DNA of 64,000 bases, from positions 558,001 to 622,000 of the forward strand of contig NZ_JAUHHD010000001.1 of NCBI RefSeq assembly GCF_030410515.1, given 5' to 3'. Below the pieces are notes generated by a model. That model was not told the origin of the DNA. It worked only from the letters and a program-made list of their open reading frames with translations, and made no database searches. A program made the translations under genes and the position numbers. Position 1 is the stretch's first letter; each line of letters starts with the position of its first letter. Of the stretch, positions 29,013 to 38,783 are shown in pieces. This stretch comes from Arthrobacter sp. YD4 (lineage in GTDB: Bacteria; Actinomycetota; Actinomycetes; Actinomycetales; Micrococcaceae).

Positions 29013-30199
29013 GGGACCGCCGCGCTCGCAGCATCCAGGGCCGCCGCGGCAAACCGCTGCACGCTGCGCCGGTTCCCGGTCTCCAACAGCCGGCCGAGCT
29101 CGGTGGCGGCGGCGATCCCGCGGATTTCGGGCAACACGCCCGCCACCGGCAGCCCGACGCATTCCGCCAGCAGCTGCTCGTCGACGGCGACGCCGGGACG
29201 GTTGCGGACCACCAGGGAGGTCTCCACCGGCGGCAGCTCGGGAACGAGCCGGGCCGCGGCCACGGCGGCGCGCAGCTGGGCCGGCAGAACGACGAGGAGC
29301 CTGTCGCACTCCCAACCAAACGCCCGCAGCGCCTCCCGTCCGCGGCCGGTATCCACCACCACGAGCTCATAGCCGCGCCGGGCCGCGTCCAGCACCACCG
29401 CCGCCGCGGCGGGCCCGAGCGCCGGGCCCGGTTGCCGGTTCCCGGGCCACGACAGGAAGGAGAAACCCCCAATGACCGGCAGGGCGCTGTGCAGCGTGGC
29501 CGGGTCGATACTCCCGCTGGCATCCGTGAGGTCGGGCCAGCGGAGGCCGGGTTCCTCCTCGGCGGCCAGCGCCAGCTCCAGACCACCGCCCCAGGGGTCG
29601 CCGTCGACCAGCAGTACCCGGACGCCCTGGCGAGCGGCTTCCTGGGCCAGCCAGACCGCCGTCGTGGTCGCGCCAGCGCCGCCGCAGCCGCCGACGATGC
29701 CGAGGACGTGACCGCCCGGCTCTTCGCTCCCGGAACGGCTGAGGTATTCGGCCAGCCACGGGCCGCCCTCGGGGAGCACCGCGACGCGTTCGGCTCCCAC
29801 GGCGGCGGCCAGGCGCCAGAGCCCGTCCCCGTCACCGCTCAATCCAACGACCACCGCGGGTGCGCGCCGCCGGTAGGGCAGCTCCGTGATGTCACCGCCC
29901 ACCAACACGGCTCCGGCCACGGCCCAGTAGGCCGCTGCCTCCTCGACGCCGGCGACGCAGGTCAGCTGCCGCCCGGTAACCGCCACGATGCGCTCGACCT
30001 CCAGGCGCAGTGGCTCGGACGCGGTCACCAGCAACGTGTCGGCGGCGCCACCGGCCTCTTGGGTGTCCGGCAGCCACCGGGGCTCCCCCGGACCCGCCCT
30101 CCGGCCGCCGGCGCCGGTGCCCTGCCACGGCGGGCCGGGAAACGGCACCCCGGCCGTCGATCGCTCCGGAGAAACACTCGTCAGCTCATGCCTGTTCAT
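29009..30199 (-). CDS. Ssd/CpaE-like MinD-family protein
   Basis: The 396-residue protein has an N-terminal receiver-like domain (TLLVTASEPLRLEVERIVAV) and a ParA/MinD-like domain. Its P-loop is GIVGGCGGAGATTTAV: the signature Lys and the usual GKT are replaced, so ATP hydrolysis is doubtful. The region VLLVDGDPWGGGLEL supplies the A' motif. The mycobacterial counterpart (Rv3660c) is annotated as septum-site determining protein, and CpaE localises pili in Caulobacter. It opens the Tad operon. GATGGT lies six bases before ATG 30199, in the 132-bp divergent region shared with the polymerase gene. Confidence 0.85.
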   Translation of the reverse strand: MNRHELTSVSPERSTAGVPFPGPPWQGTGAGGRRAGPGEPRWLPDTQEAGGAADTLLVTASEPLRLEVERIVAVTGRQLTCVAGVEEAAAYWAVAGAVLVGGDITELPYRRRAPAVVVGLSGDGDGLWRLAAAVGAERVAVLPEGGPWLAEYLSRSGSEEPGGHVLGIVGGCGGAGATTTAVWLAQEAARQGVRVLLVDGDPWGGGLELALAAEEEPGLRWPDLTDASGSIDPATLHSALPVIGGFSFLSWPGNRQPGPALGPAAAAVVLDAARRGYELVVVDTGRGREALRAFGWECDRLLVVLPAQLRAAVAAARLVPELPPVETSLVVRNRPGVAVDEQLLAECVGLPVAGVLPEIRGIAAATELGRLLETGNRRSVQRFAAAALDAASAAVP

Positions 30200-30331
30200 G
30201 GGTCCACCATCCCCACCATCGCGGCGGAAGGAGAGCCGCGGACGCTCTTATGTGGACAACCGGGTGCTATGTGGAGGACCGGCCAAAGCGCCGTGACCGG
30301 ACGGGCCCGACCACAGGGCAGAATTGATCCC

Positions 30332-32041
30332 ATGCATGTGCTGCTCGCCGCCCACCCCGACGGCGCAGCCCTCCAACGCCTTACCCCGGATGGCGCCCCG
30401 GATCCCGCCGCGCCCGACATCCGCGTGGTGCCCGCCGCCGATCTGCCCGGCGTCGTCCGCACCCTGGAACGGCAGCGGCCCCGCTGGATCTGGCTCCGCA
30501 CCCAGGACTGGTACCCGTCGCTGCTGGCCGCCGGTGTCGACGTCGAACGCTGCTACGACCTGACCCTGTGCGGGGCCATTCTCGCCCACGCCGAATTCAC
30601 CGCCGGGACGCCCTATGCGCGGGCGGCCGAAAAACTCACCCAGGATGGGGACGAGCAGCAGCCGCCCCGGATGCTGCAACCTCCGCCCCCGCCGGCGGAT
30701 CAGGGCGCCCTCTTCGATGATCTGCTGCCCGCCGCCTCGCCCCGGCATTCCCCCGAGCAGCTTCGAATCGAATACGCCGCCCAGCAGGAAGCCCTGGCCG
30801 GTGCCCCGGACCGCGGCGACCGGCAGAAACAGCGCCTGCAGCTCCTCCTCGCGGCCGAATCCGCCGCCGCGATGATCGCCGCGGAAATGCAGCACGCGGG
30901 GGTGCCCTGGCGCGAGGAATTGCACGAACAGATCCTCGCTGACTTCCTGGGGCCCCGTCCCGCCCCGGGACACCGGCCGGCCAAACTCGAGGCCCTGACC
31001 GTCGAACTGCGCACCCTCCTGCAGTCGCCCGCCCTGAACCCGGACTCTCCGCAGGACCTCATGCGGGCCCTTCACCGCAACGGCATCGAGGTCAAGAGCA
31101 CCCGGCAATGGGAATTGAAGGAGGCGAAGCACCCGGCGATCGGGCCCCTGCTGGAATACAAGAAGCTGGCCCGGCTGTACACGGCGAACGGCTGGGCCTG
31201 GCTGGACGCCTGGGTCTCCGGCAGCCGCTTCCGGCCCGAGTATGTGGTGGGCGGCGTCGTCTCCGGGCGCTGGGCCTCGCGCGGCGGCGGAGCACTGCAG
31301 ATCCCGCGGCAGATCCGCGGCGCCGTCCACGCCGACCCCGGCCATAAACTGATCGTCGCGGACGCCTCCCAGCTGGAACCGCGAGTACTGGTGGCGCTCG
31401 CCCAGGACGCCCGGATGGCCGACGCCGCGCGGGACAAGGACCTCTACGCGGGCATCGCGGCGCAGGGATTCGGCGGCGACCGCGCCAAGGCGAAGGTGGC
31501 CCTGCTGGGCGCGATCTACGGGGCCACCTCGGGCGAATCGGGACGGTTGATGCCGCAGTTGGCCCGTACCTACCCGCAGGCGGTGGGGTTCGTCGAACAG
31601 GCCGCCCGCGACGGCGAGGCGGGCCGGACCGTGACCACGCGCCTTGGCCGCAGCAGCCCGCCGCCCTCCGAACGGTGGCTGCGCAGCCAACGCTCGGCCA
31701 CCGCGGAGGAGCAGCGCCGCGCCGAGTCCCTGGCCCGTTCCCGCGGCCGGTTCACCCGCAACTTCGTCGTGCAGGGCTCGGCGGCGGACTGGGCGGCCTG
31801 CTGGCTGGCGGAACTACGACGGCGGTTGCGCGCCATGCGCGCCGGCGGCGGTCCCGTGGGGGAACTGGTCTTCTTCCTCCACGACGAGGTCATGGTGCAC
31901 TGCCCGGACGACGCCGTCGAGGCCTGCACCCGTGCCATCGAGGAATCAGCTGCCGCGGCCAAGGACCTGTTGTTCGGTCCGATCCCGGTGGAATTCCCGG
32001 TGAGCGTCGCCGTCGTCGACTCCTACGACAACGCCAAGTAA
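30332..32041 (+). CDS. PolA-type bifunctional 3'-5' exonuclease/DNA polymerase
   Basis: The 569-residue family A polymerase lacks the 5' nuclease and most of a canonical proofreading domain. Palm motif A is VADASQLEPRVLVALAQ (usual form DYSQIELR). The O-helix reads DRAKAKVALLGAIYGATSG, keeping the Arg and Lys of Klenow R754/K758 but with Leu at the F762 position. Motif C is FFLHDEVMV. Such compact PolA paralogues are common in actinobacteria and are annotated as exonuclease/polymerase; their role is not settled. ATG 30332 is chosen because the longer frame upstream is antisense to the ssd and tad genes. Confidence 0.85.
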   Translation: MHVLLAAHPDGAALQRLTPDGAPDPAAPDIRVVPAADLPGVVRTLERQRPRWIWLRTQDWYPSLLAAGVDVERCYDLTLCGAILAHAEFTAGTPYARAAEKLTQDGDEQQPPRMLQPPPPPADQGALFDDLLPAASPRHSPEQLRIEYAAQQEALAGAPDRGDRQKQRLQLLLAAESAAAMIAAEMQHAGVPWREELHEQILADFLGPRPAPGHRPAKLEALTVELRTLLQSPALNPDSPQDLMRALHRNGIEVKSTRQWELKEAKHPAIGPLLEYKKLARLYTANGWAWLDAWVSGSRFRPEYVVGGVVSGRWASRGGGALQIPRQIRGAVHADPGHKLIVADASQLEPRVLVALAQDARMADAARDKDLYAGIAAQGFGGDRAKAKVALLGAIYGATSGESGRLMPQLARTYPQAVGFVEQAARDGEAGRTVTTRLGRSSPPPSERWLRSQRSATAEEQRRAESLARSRGRFTRNFVVQGSAADWAACWLAELRRRLRAMRAGGGPVGELVFFLHDEVMVHCPDDAVEACTRAIEESAAAAKDLLFGPIPVEFPVSVAVVDSYDNAK

Positions 32042-32222
32042 CGCCCGCAGGCCAACGCCCCGCTCCCCCGGGACCCGCTGCGTAACGTACCCGGCGGTAG
32101 CGTTGCAGCGCCGGTCGGGGCCTTGTTACGTTCACAAAGTCCCCCGTCGACACCCGGCCCTCCGGCCGGGCGCGCGGAAGGGACCACATAGTGATGCAGG
32201 CAGGAAACGAGGGGACAGCAAC

Positions 32223-32414
32223 GTGGCTGGCACATTCGAAATCGCGGCGGCCGGAAACGAGTCGTATTACTTCACGCTGACGGCGCCGGACGGCACCGTC
32301 GTCGCCGTTTCGCCGCTGTACCACAGCCTGCGGGGAGCCGCCGCCGGGATCACCGCGGTGCGGGAAAACGCCGCCACCGGACTGGTGGTGGACAATTCCG
32401 CCACGCCTGTCTAG
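32223..32414 (+). CDS. Small YegP-like (DUF1508) protein
   Basis: This 63-residue single-domain protein has FEIAAAGNESYYFTLTAPDG, the strand VVAVSPLYHS and the helix GAAAGITAVRENAATG, the DUF1508/YegP fold. GTG 32223 is preceded by GAGGGG at good spacing. Its TAG stop lies in a CTAG (32411-32414) that also holds the stop of the convergent Nudix gene, so the two genes overlap by 4 bases. A second DUF1508 protein lies at 62075-62374. The molecular role is unknown. Confidence 0.8.
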   Translation: MAGTFEIAAAGNESYYFTLTAPDGTVVAVSPLYHSLRGAAAGITAVRENAATGLVVDNSATPV

Positions 32415-33091
32415 GCGTCCACCCCGTGCAGGCGGGTCCGATCCCACGGGACGGACCAGCCCAGCTGGTCGAAGAGTTGGTTCAGGATCATCCCGGTGAA
32501 TCCCCAGACCACCACGCCGTTGACGGCGAAGGCGGGGCTCTTGAACGTCTGCCCGGCGCGGCTGACGGTGGCCATGATCCGGTTGTCCGGATCCAGCAGG
32601 TCCCGCACCGGCACCCGGAACACCTGGGACGACTCGCCATAGTCCACCACGCGCACCGGCGACGGCGACGCCCACCAGCCCAGGACCGGCGTGACCAGGA
32701 AGTTCCCGCGCGGCAGGGCCAGCTCCGGCATGATGCCCAGGACCTCGACGCCGGCGGGATCCAGGCCTGTCTCCTCCTCGGCTTCCCGGAGCGCGGCCTC
32801 GGTCACCGTCTCGCCGGGGTCGATGCCGCCGCCGGGGAAGGCCACCTGGCCCGGGTGGTCGTCCAGGGTCTGGGCGCGCTGCAACAGCAGGACGTCCAGG
32901 TCGGCGGGGGCCAGCAGTTTGACGGAGGCGGCGGGGACGTCGTCGAGGGACCCGAACAGCATCAGCACCGCGGCGCGCCGCACCCGCTCCCCCGCGGACA
33001 CGGAGAGTTCGCGCCAGCGCGGGTCCGGCGGTGGCGCGGTTCCGGCCTCGACGGCGGCCACCAGGTCGATCAGGTCCTGCCGGGCCGTCAT
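32411..33091 (-). CDS. Nudix hydrolase, probable CoA pyrophosphatase
   Basis: The 226-residue protein carries a perfect Nudix box ([15 protein letters not shown] followed by REAEEETGL) around residues 95-120. The CoA-specific subfamily is suggested by [20 protein letters not shown] just before it, close to the NUDT7/CoAse signature. The mycobacterial counterpart (Rv3672c) also lies between marP and nth. The start codon overlaps the nth stop (33088-33091), giving a coupled pair. Confidence 0.88.
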   Translation of the reverse strand: MTARQDLIDLVAAVEAGTAPPPDPRWRELSVSAGERVRRAAVLMLFGSLDDVPAASVKLLAPADLDVLLLQRAQTLDDHPGQVAFPGGGIDPGETVTEAALREAEEETGLDPAGVEVLGIMPELALPRGNFLVTPVLGWWASPSPVRVVDYGESSQVFRVPVRDLLDPDNRIMATVSRAGQTFKSPAFAVNGVVVWGFTGMILNQLFDQLGWSVPWDRTRLHGVDA

Positions 33092-33942
33092 GGCGTCCTC
33101 CGCTGCGATTCCATCCGGATTTCCGCGGCCCGGTGGGTTTCGGCGAGCAGCTTCCCCAGCAGCTCTTCCTGGCCGGGTGCCAGCTCGTACTTGAGGAGTT
33201 TGCGGGCCTTCTCCGGATCCGTTTCGCCGGCCCCGTAGCTGGGGCACCAGTTGGCCACCGCGCAGGCACCGCATGCGGGTTTGCGGGAGTGGCAGACGCG
33301 CCGGCCGTGGAAGACGACGCGGTGCGAGAGCATGGTCCAGTCCCGGGGTTCGAACAGTTCGGCGACGTCGGATTCGACCTTGACGGGGTCGTCCGAGTCG
33401 GTCCACCCGAAGCGCCGGGCCAGGCGGCCGAAGTGCGTATCCACGGTGATTCCGGGGATTCCGAAGGCGTTTCCGAGGACCACGTTGGCGGTTTTTCGGC
33501 CGACGCCGGGAAGCGTCACCAGGTCCTTGAGCCGGCCGGGCACCTCGCCGTCGAACTCGTCGACGAGCCTGGTGCCCAGCGCCATCAGGCTCCGCGCCTT
33601 GGCCCGGAAGAATCCGGTGGGTTTGATGATCGCTTCCAGTTCGGCCGGTTCCGCCTCGGCCAGGCTGCGCGCGTCCGGGTAGCGGGCGAACAGCAACGGC
33701 GTGATCTGGTTGACGGTCACGTCCGTGGTCTGGGCGGAGAGCACCGTCGCGACCACGAGTTCGAACGGGTTGCGGAAGTCCAGTTCTGCGTGGGCGTAGG
33801 GGTACTGCTCGGCCAGCGCGCGGTTGATGCGTCGGGCCCGGCGCTTGAGCGCCAGCATGCTCTCGCCGGAGGCACCCCGGGGCGCACCGGCCGCGCCGGT
33901 GCCCGCCCCGGCCGCCGCCTGCTTCCCCGACCTGCTGGCCAC
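33088..33942 (-). CDS. nth: Endonuclease III
   Basis: Nth removes oxidised pyrimidines and cuts abasic DNA. The 284-residue protein shows the hairpin [18 protein letters not shown] with the catalytic Lys, the catalytic Asp in [15 protein letters not shown], and the 4Fe-4S ligands C-x6-C-x2-C-x5-C ([17 protein letters not shown]). GTG 33942 is used, giving a ~28-residue leader; ATG 33858 ([10 protein letters not shown]) is a possible alternative. It follows the membrane protein gene by 7 bp and overlaps the Nudix gene, so all three are probably co-transcribed. Confidence 0.92.
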   Translation of the reverse strand: MASRSGKQAAAGAGTGAAGAPRGASGESMLALKRRARRINRALAEQYPYAHAELDFRNPFELVVATVLSAQTTDVTVNQITPLLFARYPDARSLAEAEPAELEAIIKPTGFFRAKARSLMALGTRLVDEFDGEVPGRLKDLVTLPGVGRKTANVVLGNAFGIPGITVDTHFGRLARRFGWTDSDDPVKVESDVAELFEPRDWTMLSHRVVFHGRRVCHSRKPACGACAVANWCPSYGAGETDPEKARKLLKYELAPGQEELLGKLLAETHRAAEIRMESQRRTP

Positions 33943-33949
33943 GGCGGGC

Positions 33950-35302
33950 CTAGCCGCGCTCGATGTTGCTGAGGTCCCGGAGCACTCCGACGCGTCCGTC
34001 CGTGTGCTGGACGAGGAATTCATGGCCGCGGTCTTCGAGCGCCAGCACCCAGCCGCCGGGCTCGACCACGAAGGACGGGGTCCCGGTGCGCTCATCGACG
34101 GCGGTGCGTGGCTGGGCGACGGCGAACCAGAAGGCCTCGTAGGCGGGCTGGGCACTCCCCTGCTCGGGACGGCTGGCCGGGTCGACTGTGGCACCAATGG
34201 GTTCCTGCTGGCGGACCTGCGGCGTGAGGGCCGTCGGGGCGTCGTGACCGGCGGGCGGGACTGGCGCCGCGGCGGCGTGGGTCTGCTCGGAGGCGGGGGC
34301 CGCGTCGGCCTGCTTGCCGGCGGGGGCCACGGATTCGGAGGGGACGGATGCGCTGGCCCCGGCCGGTGAGGACCCAGCCGCCGCCGACCCAGCCGCCGCG
34401 GTTGCGGCCGGGGCTGGGTGGGCTGCGGTGGCTTCCGCGGCTTGAGCCGCAGGCGCGTGGACCGCTTCGGGACGGGCGGCGGCCGGCGCGACGACGCCGT
34501 GGGCCTGGGTGGCGGGCTCGGCAGCCGGGCGGGCGGCCTGGGCGGCGTCGCGCGCTTCGTATCCGCGGGGGGCCGGTTCGGGGGCCGCGCTGCTAGCGGG
34601 GCCGCCGGAGGGGCTCATCCGCTTGGCCCAGCCGGCCAGGGCTGCGCCCGGCTTGGAGGCGGAGCCTTCGGCGGCCGGCTTGGCGGCCTTGGGGGCACGG
34701 GGGCGGCGGACCGGGGCGGCAGCCTCGCGGGCGACGACGTGGGCGGGGGCCTCGGCGCGGTGCAGGAAGTCGCCGGCGAGCGCCGGGATCAGGCGGCCAA
34801 GGACCGTGGCGGTGAAGAGACCGATCGCGCCGATGAGGCCCAGCAGCATGCTGGGAACGAAGGCGCCGGCGGCGGCCAGGAAGAAGAACGCCACGCTGAA
34901 GCTCGCGACGACGGAGCCGAACTGGTCAACAGACAGGGATCCGACCCGGAGCCGGGTGCCCGGGCTGACCCGTCGGGCGACGAACAGGGCGGCGACGATC
35001 AGCGGCAGGAGGATCCCGAGGCCCAGGAAGAACAGGCTGCCCAGGTTCCAGAGGTTGTACCGGACCGCGAACATCGGGATCAGGGAGGCGACGAAGAGCA
35101 CCAGGACGGACCCGAAGACGGTGAGGTCCCGGACGGTGAACGGGCCGGCAACAGCCTCGTTGTTCTTGATGTTCGGCTTGTCCACGGTGAAACGCGGCTG
35201 CTCCGCCCTGCCGTGGGACGGCGCCTGCACGGAGGACTGCTGCTCCGCCGGTCCGTCGGTGCGGTTGGGCGCGCGGAGCTGCCCGTTGCCTTGCTCGTTC
35301 AT
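33950..35302 (-). CDS. Membrane protein with Ala/Pro linker, unknown function
   Basis: This 450-residue protein is not recognised. Residues 1-55 are polar, then about four membrane helices (for example [20 protein letters not shown] and [19 protein letters not shown]). A ~200-residue linker rich in Ala, Pro, Glu and Gln follows, then a ~60-residue conserved-looking C terminus ([35 protein letters not shown]) that could be a small beta domain. ATG 35302 has AAGGAGAA upstream. It begins the nth-Nudix operon. A strong minus-strand hairpin terminator lies only ~55 bp before its start. Confidence 0.75.
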   Translation of the reverse strand: MNEQGNGQLRAPNRTDGPAEQQSSVQAPSHGRAEQPRFTVDKPNIKNNEAVAGPFTVRDLTVFGSVLVLFVASLIPMFAVRYNLWNLGSLFFLGLGILLPLIVAALFVARRVSPGTRLRVGSLSVDQFGSVVASFSVAFFFLAAAGAFVPSMLLGLIGAIGLFTATVLGRLIPALAGDFLHRAEAPAHVVAREAAAPVRRPRAPKAAKPAAEGSASKPGAALAGWAKRMSPSGGPASSAAPEPAPRGYEARDAAQAARPAAEPATQAHGVVAPAAARPEAVHAPAAQAAEATAAHPAPAATAAAGSAAAGSSPAGASASVPSESVAPAGKQADAAPASEQTHAAAAPVPPAGHDAPTALTPQVRQQEPIGATVDPASRPEQGSAQPAYEAFWFAVAQPRTAVDERTGTPSFVVEPGGWVLALEDRGHEFLVQHTDGRVGVLRDLSNIERG

Positions 35303-35354
35303 TCTGTTCTCCTTAGCGTGGCCGCACCCTGGACAGTGCGGCCTAACGGCAGGC

Positions 35355-35382
35355 AAAAAAGGGACCCTTAGCGGTCCCCTTT
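35355..35382 (-). terminator. Intrinsic terminator upstream of membrane protein gene
   Basis: On the minus strand AAAGGGGACC (35382-35373) pairs with GGGTCCC-TTT (35366-35357; one G-U pair) around a 6-base loop and runs into six T residues. This is a textbook Rho-independent terminator. No recognised gene ends before it, so it must end an unannotated short transcript or act as an attenuator in the leader of the 33950-35302 gene. Confidence 0.75.
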
Positions 35383-35736
35383 GCCCCCATCGGATGTCAC
35401 GACTTCATCTCAGCCTAACCAAGTGCCGGACCGATCACTAGCTGACCGGCCGTCACTCCAGCACCAGATTGCGAAGTCTTTCGCGGCGGCTCCCACGGCG
35501 CGGCCGCCCCCGGCGGAGCGCGGCACCGGGGCGCCGCTCGGCGCTAAATAAACACCGTTCGCGGCGGTCGATGTGACGGGGCACACGTTCTGTCAGGGCC
35601 GGGCGCTAGGGTGTATTTCGGAACAGCACACGAGGCACGTCCGTGACCGGCCGGTGCCCGGAGCCGCGCAGGCGGCACCGGGAGCGGTTGAGCACGGCGT
35701 CCGCGCAGCACGGATCGATGAATGATGAGGTTCACC
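35383..35736. other. Intergenic region upstream of acs
   Basis: No protein-coding gene is supported here. The left part (35383-35470) would be the body of any small RNA ended by the minus-strand terminator. The right part holds the acs promoter region: an A+T patch (CTAAATAAACACC, 35543-35555), a Crp-like box (35572-35587) and TAGGGT (35607-35612). Confidence 0.5.
35572..35612 (+). promoter_or_regulatory. Candidate Crp-regulated acs promoter
   Basis: TGTGA-CGGGGC-ACACG (35572-35587) matches the TGTGA-N6-TCACA consensus at eight of ten positions. TAGGGT (35607-35612) is a plausible -10 with no TTGACA-like -35 at the right distance. The box would be centred near -40, a class II activator position. 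A crp gene lies 5.6 kb downstream. Confidence 0.45.
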
Positions 35737-37764
35737 ATGTCCCAGCAGACCCCCGGGTCCACCGTCCCCGCCCGGCAGGGCGACGCCTTCGAAAACCTGT
35801 CGCAGGAAAACCGGAAGTTCGCCCCCTCGGCGGAGTTCGCGGCCAATGCCGTGGTCACCGAAGCCGAGTACGCGGAGGCCGACGCCGACCGGCCGGCGTT
35901 TTGGGCCAAGCAGGCCCGCAGCCTGCTGAGCTGGAACAAGGACTTCACGCAGACGCTGGATTGGTCCGATCCGCCCTTCGCCAAGTGGTTCGTCGGCGGC
36001 GAAGTCAACGCCGCGTACAACGCCCTGGACCGGCACGTCAAGGCCGGCAACGGCGACCGGGTGGCGATCCACTTCGAGGGCGAGCCCGGCGACACCCGGA
36101 CCTACACCTATGCCCAGCTCACCGAGGAAGTGAAGAAGGCCGCGAACGCCTTCGAGTCCCTCGGCATCGTCAAGGGCGACCGGGTCGCCGTCTACCTGCC
36201 GATGATCCCCGAGGCGGTCATCACGCTGCTGGCCTGCGCCCGGATCGGCGCCATCCATTCGGTGGTGTTCGGGGGCTTTTCGGCCGAGGCACTCCGCTCC
36301 CGCATCGACGACGCCGAGGCCAAACTCGTCGTCACCGCCGACGGCACCTACCGCCGCGGCAAGCCCAGCCCGCTCAAGTCCGCCGTGGACGAGGCCCTCG
36401 CCCACGAAGGTGACGGCACCGGCCACACGGTCCAGAACGTGGTCGTGGTCAAGCGCAACGGCCAGGACGTGGACTGGCACGAGGGCCGGGACCACTGGTG
36501 GTCTGACACCGTGGATGGCGCCTCCGCCGAGCACACCGCCGTCGGCCACGACTCAGAGCACCCGCTGTTCATCCTCTATACCTCCGGCACCACCGGGAAG
36601 CCCAAGGGCATCCTGCACACCACCGGCGGCTACCTCACGCAGGCGGCCTACACCCACCGCGCTGTGTTCGACCTGCACCCCGAGACGGACGTGTATTGGT
36701 GCACGGCCGACGTCGGCTGGATCACTGGCCACTCCTATGTTGCCTACGCGCCGCTGATCAACGGCGCCACCCAGGTGATGTACGAGGGCACGCCGGACTC
36801 CCCGCACCCGGGCCGCTGGTGGGAGATCGTGCAGAAGTACAAGGTCTCCATCCTTTACACCGCCCCGACGGCCATCCGGACCTTCATGAAGTGGGGCAAA
36901 GACATCCCCGGCAAGTACGACCTCTCCTCCATCCGGGTCCTCGGGTCCGTGGGCGAACCCATCAACCCCGAAGCCTGGATGTGGTACCGCGAGGTCATCG
37001 GCGCCAACGCCGGAGCCAACGGCGAGAAGAAGGAGAATCCCGCACCGATCGTGGACACCTGGTGGCAGACCGAGACCGGGGCGCAAATGATCGCCCCGCT
37101 GCCCGGGGTCACGGCCACCAAGCCCGGCTCCGCGCAGGTGCCGCTGCCCGGCATCGCTGTGGACGTGGTGGATGAGGCGGGCGAGTCCGTCCCCAATGGC
37201 GCCGGTGGCTACCTGGTGATCCGCGAGCCGTGGCCCTCCATGCTGCGCGGCATCTGGGGTGACCCGGAGCGGTTCAAAGACACGTACTGGTCCCGGTTCG
37301 AGACGATGTACTTCGCCGGCGACGGCGCAAAGAAAGACGACGACGGCGACATCTGGCTGCTGGGCCGGGTCGACGACGTCATGAACATCTCCGGCCACCG
37401 GCTCTCAACGGCCGAGATCGAGTCCGCGCTGGTGTCCCACCCGGCGGTTGCCGAGGCCGCCGTGGTTGGCGCCGCTGACGAGACCACCGGCCAGGCCGTC
37501 GTGGCCTTCGTCATCCTGCGCGGCGACGCCGTGGACTCAGGCGACGCGATGGTGCAGGAACTCCGCAACCACGTGGGCAAGGAGATCGGCCCGATCGCCA
37601 AGCCCAAGACCATCCTGATCGTCCCGGAACTGCCGAAGACGCGGTCCGGCAAGATCATGCGGAGGCTGCTCAAGGACGTGGCGGAGGGCCGCGAGGTGGG
37701 AGATGCCACCACCCTGGCAGACAACACCGTGATGGCACAGATCGCGGCCTCGCTGAAGAAGTGA
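35737..37764 (+). CDS. acs: Acetyl-CoA synthetase
   Basis: Acs activates acetate to acetyl-CoA through acetyl-AMP. The protein is about 675 residues. It shows the AMP-binding loop [20 protein letters not shown], the acetate-pocket region [16 protein letters not shown], the hinge and C-terminal segment [14 protein letters not shown], and the conserved acetylatable Lys in [19 protein letters not shown] 35737 has GATGAGG seven bases upstream; ATG 35722 would add five residues. The AcuC-like protein at 723-1946 could deacetylate that Lys. The next gene starts inside its stop codon. Confidence 0.94.
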   Translation: MSQQTPGSTVPARQGDAFENLSQENRKFAPSAEFAANAVVTEAEYAEADADRPAFWAKQARSLLSWNKDFTQTLDWSDPPFAKWFVGGEVNAAYNALDRHVKAGNGDRVAIHFEGEPGDTRTYTYAQLTEEVKKAANAFESLGIVKGDRVAVYLPMIPEAVITLLACARIGAIHSVVFGGFSAEALRSRIDDAEAKLVVTADGTYRRGKPSPLKSAVDEALAHEGDGTGHTVQNVVVVKRNGQDVDWHEGRDHWWSDTVDGASAEHTAVGHDSEHPLFILYTSGTTGKPKGILHTTGGYLTQAAYTHRAVFDLHPETDVYWCTADVGWITGHSYVAYAPLINGATQVMYEGTPDSPHPGRWWEIVQKYKVSILYTAPTAIRTFMKWGKDIPGKYDLSSIRVLGSVGEPINPEAWMWYREVIGANAGANGEKKENPAPIVDTWWQTETGAQMIAPLPGVTATKPGSAQVPLPGIAVDVVDEAGESVPNGAGGYLVIREPWPSMLRGIWGDPERFKDTYWSRFETMYFAGDGAKKDDDGDIWLLGRVDDVMNISGHRLSTAEIESALVSHPAVAEAAVVGAADETTGQAVVAFVILRGDAVDSGDAMVQELRNHVGKEIGPIAKPKTILIVPELPKTRSGKIMRRLLKDVAEGREVGDATTLADNTVMAQIAASLKK

Positions 37765-38285
37765 CCGGCCGGCGGCCAGAAAAGCCTCGGCCCGGGGCTG
37801 CTGCGGTGGTGGGCGGGAGACGGTGGAGCGTCTCCCGCCGCATCGCCGCGCCGGCCCCGGTGGTGTGGCGCCTGCTCACCGACATCAGGTTCTGGCCGCT
37901 TTGGGGACCCTCGATTACCGGGGCGGAGCTGGCAGGGCACCGCCCCGGCGGCGGGGAACACCTGCTCCGCGCCGGGAGCCGGGGCAGGGTCCGGACCGTG
38001 GTAGGCGTGAGCCTGCCCTTCGCCGTCACCTCCTTCGAGGAGGGCGCCTCTGACGACGGTTCCTTTGACGGCCGTTCCCCTGAGGTTGGCCGGGCCTGGT
38101 CCTGGGAGGTGGCAGGTGTGGCCGCCACCGGACACCGCGTCGGCGCCGCCCCCGGCGGCTGTCTCGTCACCTTCACCGTCCCCTGGTGGGCACCCCCGTA
38201 CCTGCTCGTCTGCGCCGTCGCCCTGCGCCGGATCGACCGGCTCGCGGCATGGGAGGCCCGCGACGCGCTAGATTGTGAACCATGA
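37761..38285 (+). CDS. SRPBCC-type protein, unknown function
   Basis: The 174-residue protein resembles the polyketide cyclase/SRPBCC fold: [20 protein letters not shown] at the N terminus, [14 protein letters not shown], a middle loop, and a C-terminal helix [17 protein letters not shown]. The C-terminal strand is hydrophobic ([14 protein letters not shown]). GTG 37761 overlaps the acs stop and its own stop overlaps the aroQ ATG by 4 bases, so all three are coupled. The ligand is not known. Confidence 0.72.
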   Translation: MTGRRPEKPRPGAAAVVGGRRWSVSRRIAAPAPVVWRLLTDIRFWPLWGPSITGAELAGHRPGGGEHLLRAGSRGRVRTVVGVSLPFAVTSFEEGASDDGSFDGRSPEVGRAWSWEVAGVAATGHRVGAAPGGCLVTFTVPWWAPPYLLVCAVALRRIDRLAAWEARDALDCEP

Positions 38286-38782
38286 GCGAAGCGATCTCCC
38301 CCGGGGCCGCCACCGACGGCGCCGTCACCGACGCCGGGCGCGGCACCATCCTGGTCCTCAACGGGCCCAACCTGAACATGCTGGGGACCCGGGAACCGGA
38401 GAAGTACGGCACGGCAACGCTCGCCGACGTCGAACGGCTCGCCGCCGAGGCCGCTGCCGCCCACGGCCTGGCGGTGCAGTGCTTCCAGTCCAACCACGAG
38501 GGCGCGCTGGTGGACGCCATCCACGCCGCCCGCGGCAAGGCCATCGGCATTGTCCTGAACGCCGGCGCCTACACCCACACCTCGGTGGCCATCCGTGACG
38601 CGATCAGCGCGGTCCAGCTCCCCACCGTGGAGGTCCACATCACGAACGTGCACGCCAGGGAGCCGTTCCGGCACACGTCCTACCTCTCGGACATCAGCAA
38701 GGCGGTCATCGCGGGCGCAGGCATCCTCGGCTACCGGTTCGCCGTGGACTACCTGGCGGCCCTGGACTCGGGCCGGGTCTGA
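38282..38782 (+). CDS. aroQ: Type II 3-dehydroquinate dehydratase
   Basis: This shikimate-pathway enzyme dehydrates 3-dehydroquinate. The 166-residue protein has [21 protein letters not shown] (with the flexible-loop Arg and Tyr), [32 protein letters not shown] and [20 protein letters not shown], all diagnostic of the type II dodecameric enzyme. A ~17-residue N-terminal extension precedes the core. It is coupled to the upstream gene by ATGA and followed after one base by the DUF2332 gene. Confidence 0.93.
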   Translation: MSEAISPGAATDGAVTDAGRGTILVLNGPNLNMLGTREPEKYGTATLADVERLAAEAAAAHGLAVQCFQSNHEGALVDAIHAARGKAIGIVLNAGAYTHTSVAIRDAISAVQLPTVEVHITNVHAREPFRHTSYLSDISKAVIAGAGILGYRFAVDYLAALDSGRV

Positions 38783-38783
38783 C

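Noticed and set aside
28973..30331. Upstream extension of the polymerase frame on the plus strand
   Set aside because: This part is antisense to ssd and tadA; the polymerase similarity begins only at the ATG at 30332.
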